The translations under genes were made by a program, and so were the position numbers. This document shows, one piece after another, positions 8,650 to 18,188 of a stretch of DNA of 29,100 nt. Location: contig BFEA01000767.1 in NCBI GenBank assembly GCA_003427395.1, positions 68,023 through 97,122 of the forward strand, written 5' to 3'. The notes below the pieces were generated by a model. The model did no database searches and was not told the origin of the DNA. It worked only from the letters and a program-made list of their open reading frames with translations. How positions within the stretch are numbered: position 1 is the first letter of the stretch; each line of letters begins with the position of its first letter. The stretch comes from Chara braunii. Its lineage: Eukaryota > Streptophyta > Charophyceae > Charales > Characeae.

Positions 8650-9025
8650 TCCCCAAGTCCACAAAAATTGCAACGAGTCCCAGGGAATTCCAGGAAGCTT
8701 CCGGACCAACAAAAANAAAAAAAAAAAAAATGATTGCAACATACAGGCCGTTCGTGACCGGTACCGGTCGTAGGCCGGCCAAGCCACAACAAGTTCCATA
8801 TTTAGCTGCTACAGTGCACCGGCTCATCACTTGTTCATTCGTGAAGTTGCAGAAGCGCTGCTGCTGCTCGTGTAACTAAGCGACCTACCCAACTTGAAGG
8901 TTGCGCTCAAAGAAGGCGACACGTAAGTCAGCCATAGCTAGGGCAGTGATAGGGATGCACGGCAGCCATAGCTGCCAAGGACAGAGCTTCACCTGAGCGG
9001 GTGTATTCAGGACACTATAGAAGGC
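8650..9025. other. No recognisable gene; one ambiguous base
   Basis: Contains a poly(A) run with a single N at 8716. No coding signal was recognised. Confidence 0.5.
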
Positions 9026-9026
9026 A

Positions 9027-9027
<1 letters not shown>

Positions 9028-9068
<41 letters not shown>
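9028..9068. repeat. (GA)n microsatellite
   Basis: About 20 GA units with one GGGA interruption. Confidence 0.95.
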
Positions 9069-9166
9069 CTGTAGTCAGTTACAAGGTTACTACAAACCTG
9101 CTTCGAGTCGGAGTCTGTGTGAGCAGTTTTTGTTTTTTTTCTTCGCCTGTCGGGCTGCTCATTTGC

Positions 9167-9234
9167 TGATGGGGAGTGTCACCTGCTGGAAATCGGGTCC
9201 TGATGGGGAGCGTCACCTGCTGGAAATCGGGTCC
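9167..9234. repeat. 34-bp tandem duplication
   Basis: TGATGGGGAG(T/C)GTCACCTG then CTGGAAATCGGGTCC is repeated directly with one base difference. Confidence 0.9.
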
Positions 9235-9239
9235 AGCGT

Positions 9240-10200
9240 CCCTTTAGAAACATCATCTCAGTACGGAGTTTGTTGGGGTTGCGCAAATCATCCTTTCTAC
9301 CTTTGGAGCTTCTACTTCTTGCTGATCTGGTGGACCAAGTCCCCTCTTGTTTTGAAAAATCTGCCAGCAGTGATTACTCTGGCTTTCAAGGGATTGACTA
9401 TGCACGTTGTTGTTTCTTTGTGCAATAAACATAATTTGTGTACCAATCTGTCGTGCAAGTTCCTGCGTCTCGGCTATTGGCTTCCAAGTGTGAATGCTCG
9501 GCTGGATGCCCGTTGCATGTGTGTGCGAGGTGGTGAGTGGGCGATTGACTCGCAAATCATCGCGGCCAAAAGAATGGTGTAATGCGAAGGACGGAAAGCT
9601 GGAAACAGAGGTAGACATGAACCTTCCTCTGCGTCTTGGTACAACGGTTCCAGCGAGATCCCTTCCACTTACGAAACAAGACAGGGGCATTCATTCTCAT
9701 GGCGAGATGGAAGGAGGGAAGGAGGGTAGGAATATGTCTGCACATTCACGCCGACAGAAGGGGCTGACAACTTCAGTACAAGAGGTCCAATCTCATAATT
9801 GCTTCTCAAAAGTGCAATACACCACCCTCTCCCCTTCGGTCCCTTCCACGTGCCTGTTTTTGCCTACAGGTCACCTTTCAACCATAGACATGGTGTGACT
9901 TTCTCAACTGAATGTGGCCGTAATTGGCATTCGATGCATTCAGAAAAGTAAATGTACGAGTACGTCCTCCCTCTGTTCCCTCCACCCATTGGACTATGGA
10001 TCTTGTATTCAACATATACACTGCCTCGACTCTCTGCCACCATGCAGTGGACTGTGACCTGTCCCTTGGAGAACGACACGGGTCGAACGGACATATCTCC
10101 AGTCCTACCGTAGTTGGCTGCTCCTGTTTCCAGTTCTAGTCGGGACCGCGTTGAAGCTGCGCAAGTCTGAGGGTCCAGTAGAGTAGACTACACAACCAGT
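9240..10200. other. No recognisable gene
   Basis: A plus-strand open frame running through 9001-9582 crosses the GA microsatellite and the 34-bp duplication and has no recognisable domain. The rest has short frames only. Confidence 0.5.
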
Positions 10201-10211
10201 TTACAGCCAAT

Positions 10212-10857
10212 ACCCACAGGCAAGGCACACGGCTATACCTACATAGTACAAGGCACGCGACTATACCTACATAGTACAAGTACAAGGCACACGGCTATAC
10301 CTAGTACAAGGCACGCAGCTATACCTACATAGTACAAGTACAAGGCACACGGCTATACCTACATAGTATACCTACATAGTACAAGGCACACGGCTATACC
10401 TACATAGTACAAGTACAAGGCATGCGGCTATACCTACATACTACACTTATGCATCAATGATNNNNNNNNNNNNNNNNNNNNNNNNNNNNNNNNNNNNNNN
10501 NNNNNNNNNNNNNNNNNNNNNNNNNNNNNNNNNNNNNNNNNNNNNNNNNNNNNNNNNNNNNNNNNNNNNNNNNNNNNNNNNNNNNNNNNNNNNNNNNNNN
10601 NNNNNNNNNNNNNNNNNNNNNNNNNNNNNNNNNNNNNNNNNNNNNNCCACAGGCAAAGCAAACGGCTATACCTACATCGTACAAGGCACACAGCTATACC
10701 TACATAGTACAAGGCACACGGCTATACCTACATAGTACAAGGCACACGGCTATACCTACATAGTACAAGGCACACGGCTATACCTACATAGTACAAGGCA
10801 CACAGCTATATACCTACATAGTACAACATATTACATACTATACTTGTGCATCAATGA
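10212..10857. repeat. 28-bp minisatellite, two arrays around an assembly gap
   Basis: Units of the form ACAAGGCACACGGCTATACC + TACATAGT, 28 bases. About seven copies lie left of the gap and six right of it, with variants GCACGCGAC, GCACGCAGC and short GTACAAGTACAAGG insertions. Both arrays begin CCACAGGCAARGCA and end CATACTA(C/T)ACTT(A/G)TGCAT followed by CAATGA, so a whole array was duplicated. The true copy number is unknown. Confidence 0.95.
10462..10646. other. Assembly gap (185 N)
   Basis: A run of N lies inside the 28-bp minisatellite, which explains why it could not be assembled. The gap length may be an estimate. Confidence 0.99.
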
Positions 10858-10908
10858 CACTGATTGATTGCACCATACATGTAGCACTACGCTGCCCGTT
10901 CGTAAGCC

Positions 10909-11019
10909 TACCGTCTTCGGCCCAATAGATTGCCCAGTCATTATATCTGCACTAGAGGCACCTTTCCGTCTCGGTACATCAATAACGACGCGGGATTCTA
11001 TTTGGGTGAGAAGACGATA
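10909..11019. mobile_element. MITE-like element, family A
   Basis: Starts TACCGTCTTCGGCCCAATAG and ends GAGAAGACGATA. Contains CCAGTCATTATATCTG, matching the GGTCATTATAACTG arm of other family A copies. It is 111 bases long. Confidence 0.65.
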
Positions 11020-11050
11020 GTACTGATCTATATCGCTTTCTGTATAGTAC

Positions 11051-11191
11051 TGACTTATAGCTCTGCCATCTTCACCCAAATTGAATGCCATGTCATTATA
11101 ACTGTATCTAAACGGCAACCAACGGTTCCCCAAAATATAGCTATACCAACCACGGGTTCTATTGGGGTGAAGACAGCAGAGGTATAAGTCA
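11051..11191. mobile_element. MITE-like element, family A, with extended inverted ends
   Basis: TGACTTATAGCTCTGCCATC + TTCACCC at the left is the inverted copy, with three mismatches in 27 bases, of the right end GGGTGAAGACAGCAGAGG + TATAAGTCA. The interior has GTCATTATAACTGTATCTA as in other family A copies. It is 141 bases long with no reading frame of its own. Confidence 0.7.
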
Positions 11192-11263
11192 GCACACCTC
11201 TCAGCCTCTTGAATACAAATACTCGAAAGCGGCGACATGCACAGGACATAACTCGCATCTAGT

Positions 11264-11479
11264 TTTGAAACCGCCAGTACTTGGGCCAGCTATCGGCAGC
11301 GGCGCTTCCCCGTTAACGCGCCACACCTTTAGGGCTTCAGGGAACCGGACCACAATGGCTGGAAGCGCCAGCCAAAAACAAAACAAAAGGGTACCCCGGC
11401 ACTTCGGCAAAAATCGGCGCGCAGGTCCATTCCAGGCTCGGCATTGATAGCTGGGCCCGGCCAAGTACTGGTGGTTTAA
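11264..11479. mobile_element. MITE-like element, family B (best copy)
   Basis: TTTTGAAACCGCCAGTACTT + GGGCCAGCTATC at the left mirrors GATAGCTGGGCCCGG + CCAAGTACTGGTGGTTTAA at the right, giving terminal inverted repeats of about 30 bases. The element is about 216 bases long. Its interior includes GCCCCGTTAACGCG-like sequence and GGCTGGAAGCGCCAGCC. Confidence 0.7.
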
Positions 11480-12055
11480 GCTTGGTGATCCACTGGTTCA
11501 CATGACACCAACCAGCTCGCAATCACCCTCTGTGCAACTACGACTTTTTTTTTACTCAGCTCTAGGACGTAATTGCAGTCATATACATCCGTACTACGTT
11601 GCAATTGCAGCCAAAATACATCCATCCAGGACAGTCCCAGTGTGAGTTTGCCCTCAGAATAACATATTCGTGGGGACCAGCACATGCTGGGAACCGGGCC
11701 CAGCGTCCCGTATCAAAAGATTCAAAACATATGTACAGTATGAAACCGGGGCAGTTTCAACTTACACTTCTCAAATTCGCATAGCGGAAGCAGAGATCAC
11801 AAGAGGTCTTCCACAAACACCGCAATTCTATTTATTTATTTTTTTTGGGGGGGGATCCGGACAGAGGAGGCTAGAGGGAGTGATATATGCAGGCAGCTCC
11901 TTTGTTGTACAAATTAATTCTACCAAAAACATCGATCAGGAAAGTCCATTCCCACTTTACAATAGTATTACTATGCGGTTATAGTCATTAATAAATTATA
12001 ATCCATCAATTGTTTTTTTGTTTTTTCCTTCTTTCTAAAAAACAACAAACTTGAA
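11480..12055. other. No recognisable gene
   Basis: Short frames only. A poly(T)/poly(G) junction lies at 11836-11855 and the right side is AT-rich. Confidence 0.5.
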
Positions 12056-12056
12056 C

Positions 12057-12179
12057 TAAGCTATTTTCTTATATCTTTTTTTTTTTCTAATTGGACCATA
12101 TCTCGATTTATGCGTGTCATCCTTGTGAAAGGCCATGCTAATCTTCTCTGTATCGTTCCAATAAGCTATGTTCTTATAT
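12057..12179 (-). pseudogene. U6 snRNA retropseudogene with poly(A) and target-site duplication
   Basis: The minus strand of 12161-12091 reads TTGGAACGATACAGAGAAGA, TTAGCATGGCC, then ACAAGGATGACACGCATAAA and TCGAGATATGGTCCAA. This is the body of U6 spliceosomal RNA including the ACAGAGA box and the catalytic-helix region. The first 30 or so bases (5' stem-loop) are missing, and a few bases differ (CTTTCACAAGG for the usual CTGCGCAAGG). The 3' end runs into about 11 A (12086-12076). An 18-bp direct repeat TAAGCTATKTTCTTATAT, with one mismatch, flanks the insert at 12057-12074 and 12162-12179. 5' truncation, poly(A) and target duplication are the hallmarks of LINE-mediated retroposition, so this is not an active U6 gene. 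Confidence 0.9.
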
Positions 12180-12181
12180 GA

Positions 12182-12354
12182 ATTTCACCTTTCAACTGCT
12201 TAAGCATGTTGCCCTGTGCCATCATAGAAACATGATCTAATCGATCAAAATAAGACAAAGCTTGTAGATAGGTTTTATAATCAATTAATTTTTCCGTACC
12301 TCTATGAAGTAAACCAAGATGTGGTTCTGCACGTTCCACCACTTCTCCATTCAT
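12182..12354 (-). pseudogene. nad7: Mitochondrial nad7 fragment (NUMT)
   Basis: Fragment of NADH dehydrogenase subunit 7 (the 49-kDa subunit of complex I). From 12354 the minus strand reads [40 protein letters not shown], then HVSMMAQ. This matches the conserved N-terminal domain with the H-R-G-T-E-K and Y-F-D-R-L-D-Y motifs. After MMAQ a 2-base insertion and a small deletion break the frame, but AACATGCTTA and AGCAGTTGAAAGG (for H-A-Y and A-V-E-R) remain visible. The U6 retropseudogene abuts the downstream end. Upstream of the Met the match fades. Confidence 0.9.
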
Positions 12355-12359
12355 ATTTC

Positions 12360-13075
12360 CTATATCAATGTACTCTTCACAATTGGGGGGGAAAAAAAAA
12401 AACTCGAACCATCAAATTGGTTTGAAAAGGCACGACCTCGAACGTCTCAAGAACAGAACAAACAAACCAAAAAAAAAAAAAAAAAAACAGTTATAAAAAA
12501 CGCAATAAATCTTACATTAATGGGTTGAGCTTCCACACAGAAACACAGTCGAGTCTTCTGACAAGAACTGAAGATTTCTTACTAGAGAGAAAATCAGACC
12601 AGAAGCCTCCACAACTACCGAACGCAATCAACTGCTTTTTAACCTCTCCTCTCTTTTCGCCGGCCATCACCGGCCACATAAGGCCAAGCCTACATATACC
12701 AAGGACCAGCACAGCTTGAACCTGGACCGAATCCTAGGTTCATCCATGTCAGGTGGAACCAAGACCGAGGCCTTCACCCAGCCCACAGGCGGGACCCGCA
12801 TCCTTGCCTATAGATCAACAACAACAACGCGGCACTCACCACCCGAACGAATCTAAGGAAAGGAGGGAATGTCGCGGTAGGTGCCCTAATCTGGATTTAA
12901 GTTACACGCATCTACCTCCCACCGATAAAAGGGAAAGGTAAATCTGTCATGATGCAAGGCTCTCCTCTCCCTGTACACACCACCCAAATTAAACCACCTC
13001 CCCCCCAAGCTCTCTTGCATTACAAACAACAACTGCAAATTGGATTGGTAATCAAAAATGATCCCCCTCCCGCTC
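12360..13075. other. No recognisable gene
   Basis: Poly(G)/poly(A) runs at 12386-12402 and 12469-12487, then C-rich sequence. Open frames are short on both strands. Confidence 0.5.
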
Positions 13076-13078
13076 CCC

Positions 13079-13161
13079 TCTCTCTCTCTCTCTCTCTCTC
13101 TACAATGTACCATCCAATTTCCATTTTCACGCGATGAAGACAACCTACCTCCATGTCCACT

Positions 13162-13205
<44 letters not shown>

Positions 13206-13262
13206 GTACCATCCAATTTCAATTTTTCACTCGATGAAAACAACCTACCTCCATGTCCACTG
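13079..13262. repeat. (CT)n microsatellite with its flank, duplicated in tandem
   Basis: (CT)n at 13079-13101 and 13163-13201 are each followed by GTACCATCCAATTTC, CGATGAA(G/A)ACAACCTACCT and CCATGTCCACTGCT. The microsatellite and about 65 bases of flank were duplicated as a unit, and the CT tracts then diverged in length. Confidence 0.9.
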
Positions 13263-14880
13263 CTATACCTCGCCGTCTTCGTCTATCTTGCAACAACGAA
13301 GGAATCCGCCGCACGAAACACGCAAAAGCACTGGCAACAACCTTCCGCCTCAACCAGAAAACCTTCTCCAACCGCTCAAGCCGTCGACTACATCCCAAGC
13401 AGCAAATCCTATCGCAAACATCTCCCTCTCTATTTCCAGCTTGGACGTCACATATAACAGGCTATAGCCTAGCTATCCCCCATCCTGACGTCCAGTCCTG
13501 TGCCTAAACTGCGCCGCAGACAACAGTGTCAAAACTGTAATCCCAAAAACTACCCTTACCGATCAGGGATGTTCCGCCAGAGCCTCTGGCATATATCAAC
13601 TTCCTCCTGTTCTAGCCATATACAAGCACACCCGGACCCGCCCACCGTCCCGCCCAGCACCACCCACCCACACTCCCAAAAGGCTGGCACCTTGCAGTTC
13701 AACCCTGCACCGCACAAGGCAAATTAAAACACAAAACCGTATTACACCCTGTAAGTACCAAGGCTTTCAAATTGCCTAACCTCTCAGCTCCATAGTACTC
13801 CATTCAGCCAGCGGCCACATGAGTTCAGGATTTGACAATGTTATAAATGTTATATCGCCCATGCCAGTAGTACTGGTCCTGCAGGACTTTATTTTTCAAC
13901 TGAGCTGTTGCCGTGGAGGCTGTCAGATGCATGCATCCTGGTCTGTGCCTAATATCAGAAAGAAACATTTACGAAAGTGTGCTCAATTGACTATGCCCTC
14001 ATTCGGGAGTAAACAGAAGAGGAAGGGAAGCACATTGGAAGGGGTTCGTCTTCTTTTAACAATTGACAGCAAGCTACCATAACACGTATACAGCAGAACG
14101 AAATGAGTCCAACCACAATGCGGAGAGTGAAAAATCCAAGCCAGAACAAAAGAACCTCACTATGCTCCGAACAACACCACAAGACACACCAAAGTTCGTC
14201 ACATTGTGACAGAATCAAAAACCGGACCCCAGAGGACAAGTTCAGATGTATCCAAGGGCAAACACATCCAGAGTTGAGTCCAAAACGTCCTAGTTTATTA
14301 CTACACACTAGAACCACCAGTCCATCAGCAGGCCGCAGTGTAAATTTTGGTTGTACGCAAGTACCAGACAAAAATCTACAGTGCCCAGGTCCGGTAGAGG
14401 CTCGCTGGGAAGGCGCAACTGTAGATTCATTTCAAAGGCCAGCACTGCAGATTCTAGACTCTGGAAAATCCAATTTTGCCATTATTTTGGTTGCATCAAT
14501 TTGGCTTCGGACGGACTCGTGCTCCAAATGCACTAGTATGACGTCAGAATACAGCATGTGCTGTCAGAATGGCACCCGGACCAACACATACCACAGTTCA
14601 TATATATATATATATATCGTCAATATATATATATCCATCTGCCCAGCCAGGTCCACTCCCACAAAACCAGCCAGGTTCACTCCGACGAAACCCACTTGCA
14701 TAACATGGTATAGACGTACTCCACCACCGGCTCAAAAAAGATGCATGCCCTTCACTTTGCACCCCAAAATCTGTGTCCTCAACACCGAGTACATTAGTGC
14801 CCACCGAGGAGCTACAGAGAAATACACTCATTCAGTTAAGCCCATTTTGCAAGTGTCCGCCAGCATGTGACGACAAATGC
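13263..14880. other. No recognisable gene; (TA)n near 14600-14634
   Basis: The longest open frame of the intergenic interval (14103-14870, plus, 255 codons) lies here. It crosses the (TA)n tract and has no recognisable domain. Repeats of CCAGCCAGGTYCACTCC lie at 14643-14690. Confidence 0.5.
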
Positions 14881-14890
14881 TTCCACACAG

Positions 14891-14925
<35 letters not shown>
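14891..14925. repeat. (CT)n microsatellite
   Basis: About 17 uninterrupted CT units. Confidence 0.95.
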
Positions 14926-14927
<2 letters not shown>

Positions 14928-15860
14928 GATTTAAGAAAGAGCACAGCCCAACTTCCAACAACAACAAGAACAAAGAGGCAAAACATCGACCAAAGTACAA
15001 GGTTTAACTTGTACGCATTCTTACGCAGGCGGCACCCAAATATCTTTGGCCTGAAGCATACTCACATTACACTCCCACACGCAAAAGCCCTGATATTGAA
15101 CTGGAGGAGCGGGTTCGCAATTTCGTAGTCGAATCACACCCCAATCATGCACTAAAATTCACAAAGAAGACGGACCAACCACCCAATACCACCAGGCCAA
15201 AAAAGCAATCATCCAACAGCAGAAGCACAAGTACGGAAATTACCCGGCCCTGCCCTGCCCTGCCCTTTTGTTCCTACACCGTCCTGAGCCTGAGCCCATG
15301 TGAATCTCCTGCACAGCAGTTCAAACCCTCTGGCGTTCTTCAAACCACATGCCAATAAGCACCCAGAGCACATAGCCATGCACTGGACAACTGGTGCAAC
15401 CAAAGGGACATTACCGTCTAAAGCACCACCCGCGAACCTACAATCATAGCTACCCCTTCTCACAATCGGCGTCTCTCAAACAGTGTGGGCCACGAGAAGT
15501 GGGTACACATTCGCAACTCGCCACTGCTTTTATCTCCTTCCGTCTTACATTATCTCACCGCATAGACGTAACGAGACTAATCGAGATCACATGGGACAGG
15601 ACCACCAGTACATCTGGAGAATCCGAATGAGCCTCTCCGAAACGTTAGCAGACTCTGGACAGGGCCCGCCTGGTGGTTTAATAACAGCAGGCTTGCCAGT
15701 GGCATGAAACAGACCACTGTCTCAAACTTTGGACAGCAATCAATCTCAACATACACCTCCCGAGACCAGCGTCCCCCGAATGTAACGCACGGTAAAGTTT
15801 CTGTCAAGAGACCGCAAAAAAGGCCAAACGTTCGACTTGGTGGAACACTGTACCCAAGAG
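14926..15860. other. No recognisable gene; possible family B remnant
   Basis: GACCACCAGTACATCTGG near 15598 and CCTGGTGGTTTAATAAC near 15669 could be the decayed ends of a short family B element. No coding signal was recognised. Confidence 0.4.
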
Positions 15861-15864
15861 ATTC

Positions 15865-16010
15865 ATATTCTGTATCTGGCGGCCTATCTCAGTTGGCAAG
15901 GCCACAAGTGGCATTCAGGAGGTCTTGGGTTCAATCGACATTGGCCTCATGTACCACCTTCCTGGGCAAGATTGGCACCCGCCAGCTAGAGATAAGTCGG
16001 TGGTCCCCAT
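15865..16010 (+). mobile_element. tRNA-derived SINE-like element
   Basis: A box A-like TATCTCAGTTGG (15885-15896) and a box B-like GGTTCAATCGA (15928-15938) are spaced 44 bases start to start, as in a tRNA gene. The body continues with CCTTCCTGGGCAAGATTGGC, which resembles tails of many tRNA-type SINEs. CATTCAGGAGGTCTTGGGTT reappears with small changes on the minus strand at about 20735-20755. No cloverleaf is preserved. Target-site duplications were not identified. Confidence 0.55.
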
Positions 16011-16345
16011 GAGGAGCATTTAGCAGAGAGTGCTGATGTTCCTAGGGGGAGAAGGGCAGAGGGGAGGCACAGCAACTGGCCCATCGAAAAAAAGAGCTCG
16101 GTCCTGATGCTACCAGCAGACCCCTGACTGGTATCGCCCACCTGCTGTGGCAGGTATCGCACCTGCTGGTGGGTGCAGCTCCTACATGTTCCCTCCTTGG
16201 CGGCTTGAGCACGGATGGACGGCTTGGGCTTAAAAAACTTGGCCTTTCGAGAATAGGAAAGGAGATTTCTCCTCTCACTCGCTCCACAGAACAGTACAGG
16301 AATTGATCACATGTGTTTGAAAAAGCAAAAACACGACTGAAGGTC
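16011..16345. other. No recognisable gene
   Basis: Contains a local repeat of CACCTGCTG(T/G)(G/T)G near 16139-16165. No coding signal was recognised. Confidence 0.5.
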
Positions 16346-16349
16346 AAAA

Positions 16350-16515
16350 GGCATTGATGATGTAGCTCGGATGGTATGCTGCTGGACTCTTGAAATACAG
16401 ATCCGAGTTCAAATCCAGATCCGGTCAGGTTAACAAAACACCTCTTTTGAAAAAACTAGGGCCTGTCAGTTCAATGGTGATACCTCAAGGCCGGCGCCAA
16501 TTTTTTTTTCAAAAC
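16350..16515 (+). mobile_element. tRNA-like sequence / second SINE-like element
   Basis: Box A-like TAGCTCGGATGG (16363-16374) and box B GTTCAAATCC (16407-16416) are again 44 bases apart. An anticodon-loop-like CTCTTGA lies between them, resembling a Lys-type tRNA. The acceptor and D stems do not pair, so it is a pseudogene or SINE head. A body of about 80 bases ends in poly(T) at 16501-16509. Confidence 0.5.
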
Positions 16516-16610
16516 GAGAGAAAAAAGGAGGGAGGAAAACGAAAGAAGAAAAAAAAACAAAAACAAAAACAAGAAAAGACAAGGAGATGGCGTAGTAGGC
16601 AGAATCGCAT

Positions 16611-16852
16611 CAAGATTCAGCATTCGAACAGGTTCAGCATCCGAAAAGCTTCAGCATTCGAATCTGGAAATGTAAGATATAATCCTCCTTGAGCTCGAGA
16701 CAATCATATAATCATATAACCCTCCCTCACATCAAGCTTCAGCATTCGAACAGCTTCAGCATCCGAAAAGCTCCAGCATTCAGATCTGGAAATACAAGAT
16801 ATAATCCTCCTCGAGCTCGAGACAATCATATAATCATATAACCCTCCCTCCT
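16611..16852. repeat. About 121-bp tandem duplication
   Basis: Each copy holds CATCAAG(A/C)TTCAGCATTC, CAGCATCCGAAAAGCT, AAGATATAATCCTCCT, GAGCTCGAGACAATCATATA and ATCATATAACCCTCCCTC. Within each copy CTTCAGCATYCGAA recurs two or three times, so it is a repeat within a repeat. Confidence 0.92.
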
Positions 16853-17560
16853 TGCTCGCACAGTAGACTAAGTCATTGTTCTATTAACAACACTAACTTC
16901 ATAATCTGTGCCACCTTGACAGCTTGCGATGCTCTCATGCAAAAACCTAATTGACGATCAGGAACACACGCACATCAGCCGCCTGACGTATCCGCAGCCT
17001 GGACACTACAAACTACACTGGAAAAATGAGACCCACTACAACTCTGCAGAAGCTCAGAACACTCTTCCAGTGTTCCGAAGAAAAATGGGCCCAATGGCAT
17101 TCGGTGCTCCGCAGGTGAGGTATCGCTTTTCCCTCCGAAACAGCAGAACAAATCAAATGTTCGACAGAGAAAGCAGTGCATTCGCAGAGACACATCAGGA
17201 TCCAGGATTAGCAAACTGGAAATGAAAGTTCGTCTTCCTCGAAACATCGTAACGATGTTCCAGTCGAAGCGCAAGGATAACTTCAAATCATCATATGTGT
17301 CTCCTTCATGCCTTCATGCCTTCATGCCTCCCTCCCTCCTGCGTTAAACACCCTCGTACCAAGCAACACAATAGAGACCAACTCTGGTAGCACTCTTTTT
17401 TTCACAAAAGACCGACACGGAGAACTCCGCTACCCTTGGCAACGTCCACTTATCAGCGACTAGTGGTTCGACTCCTTTTCGCCAACGTTTCCCTTCACTC
17501 AGCCGACGTTCATTAATTGGACCAGTCGTTCTACTCCAGTTACGATCTTCCTCGAACTTT
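16853..17560. other. No recognisable gene
   Basis: Short frames only. A palindrome CGAAACATCGTAACGATGTTCC lies near 17240 (arms AACATCGT/ACGATGTT). CCTTCATG repeats lie at 17302-17325. Confidence 0.5.
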
Positions 17561-17564
17561 CTCC

Positions 17565-17705
17565 CTTCACTCTGGCTGCTAAGCAGGACGTCACCAACGG
17601 CGCTCAGCACTGCCCTAATTTCCTTAATTTTCCCCAACTTCCTCCCTTCCCTCTGGCCGCTAAGCAGGACGTCACCAACGGCGCTCGGCGCTGCCCTAAA
17701 ACTTC
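17565..17705. repeat. About 77-bp tandem duplication
   Basis: Two copies of CTCTGGC(T/C)GCTAAGCAGG, ACGTCACCAACGGCGCTC and CACTGCCCTAA/CGCTGCCCTAA, starting near 17572 and 17649. It overlaps the end of the minus-strand remnant described next. Confidence 0.9.
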
Positions 17706-17975
17706 CTCGTACGCCTCTTCTCGCTTCTCAAACAGTCGCACAAAGTCGCAAACAGAGAAGAGAGACACCGTAGAGTTTATCTGGTCGATTCGATTGACCA
17801 TAGCAATGTTTTGCCCCGATGCCAATTTGGAGTCGTACCTAGACCCCTGTGGGTCAGTGCTGACAGCGGTTTCCACGTAGATGGGAAAAGTGGGGACCTA
17901 CCCAGATATCTTTTCGGGTTGGAGATCGGCTTGCTCCACAGGAAGGAGCGCATCTGCTGGCTGCAAAAGTTGCAT
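17604..17975 (-). pseudogene. Possible coding remnant, unknown family
   Basis: The minus frame reads VETAVSTDPQGSRYDSKLAS, GQNIAMVNRIDQINSTVSLF, then SVCDFVRLFEKREEAYEEV, preceded after one stop by LLPVEQADLQPEKISG. The residue mix looks protein-like, with an amphipathic end, unlike nearby random frames. I do not recognise it. It has a TAG within the frame and runs into the tandem duplication, so it may be a degraded gene or transposon fragment downstream of NOP58. Confidence 0.25.
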
Positions 17976-18188
17976 TTGAATAGCTTGGCGGACAAGCCCA
18001 GCCCAGCCGAAAGAAATTGGCAGAGCATGAGACCAATGGTCTAGACTCTAGACGCTGCTGTCAGGAGAAATGGTCACATATCATTCAGGCGTCAAGCAAC
18101 CAGTTCCATGCCATGAAACGCTAAGGGACAGGCAAAGTCCAAGCAGTGATTGGTTTTACCTCAACTGAATCTAAACTGCAGCGACTCC

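Noticed and set aside
9001-9582. 193-codon plus-strand frame
   Set aside because: Begins in a GA microsatellite, includes the 34-bp duplication and shows no domain.
12091-12161. Functional U6 gene
   Set aside because: The 5' stem-loop is missing, the terminator is replaced by poly(A), and target-site duplications show retroposition.
14103-14870. Longest open frame in the intergenic region (255 codons, plus)
   Set aside because: It runs through a (TA)n tract (Ile-Tyr repeats), has no recognisable domain and lacks protein-like composition; likely a chance frame.
16356-16428. Functional tRNA gene
   Set aside because: Box A and B are good, but acceptor, D and T stems do not pair; better seen as a pseudogene or SINE head.
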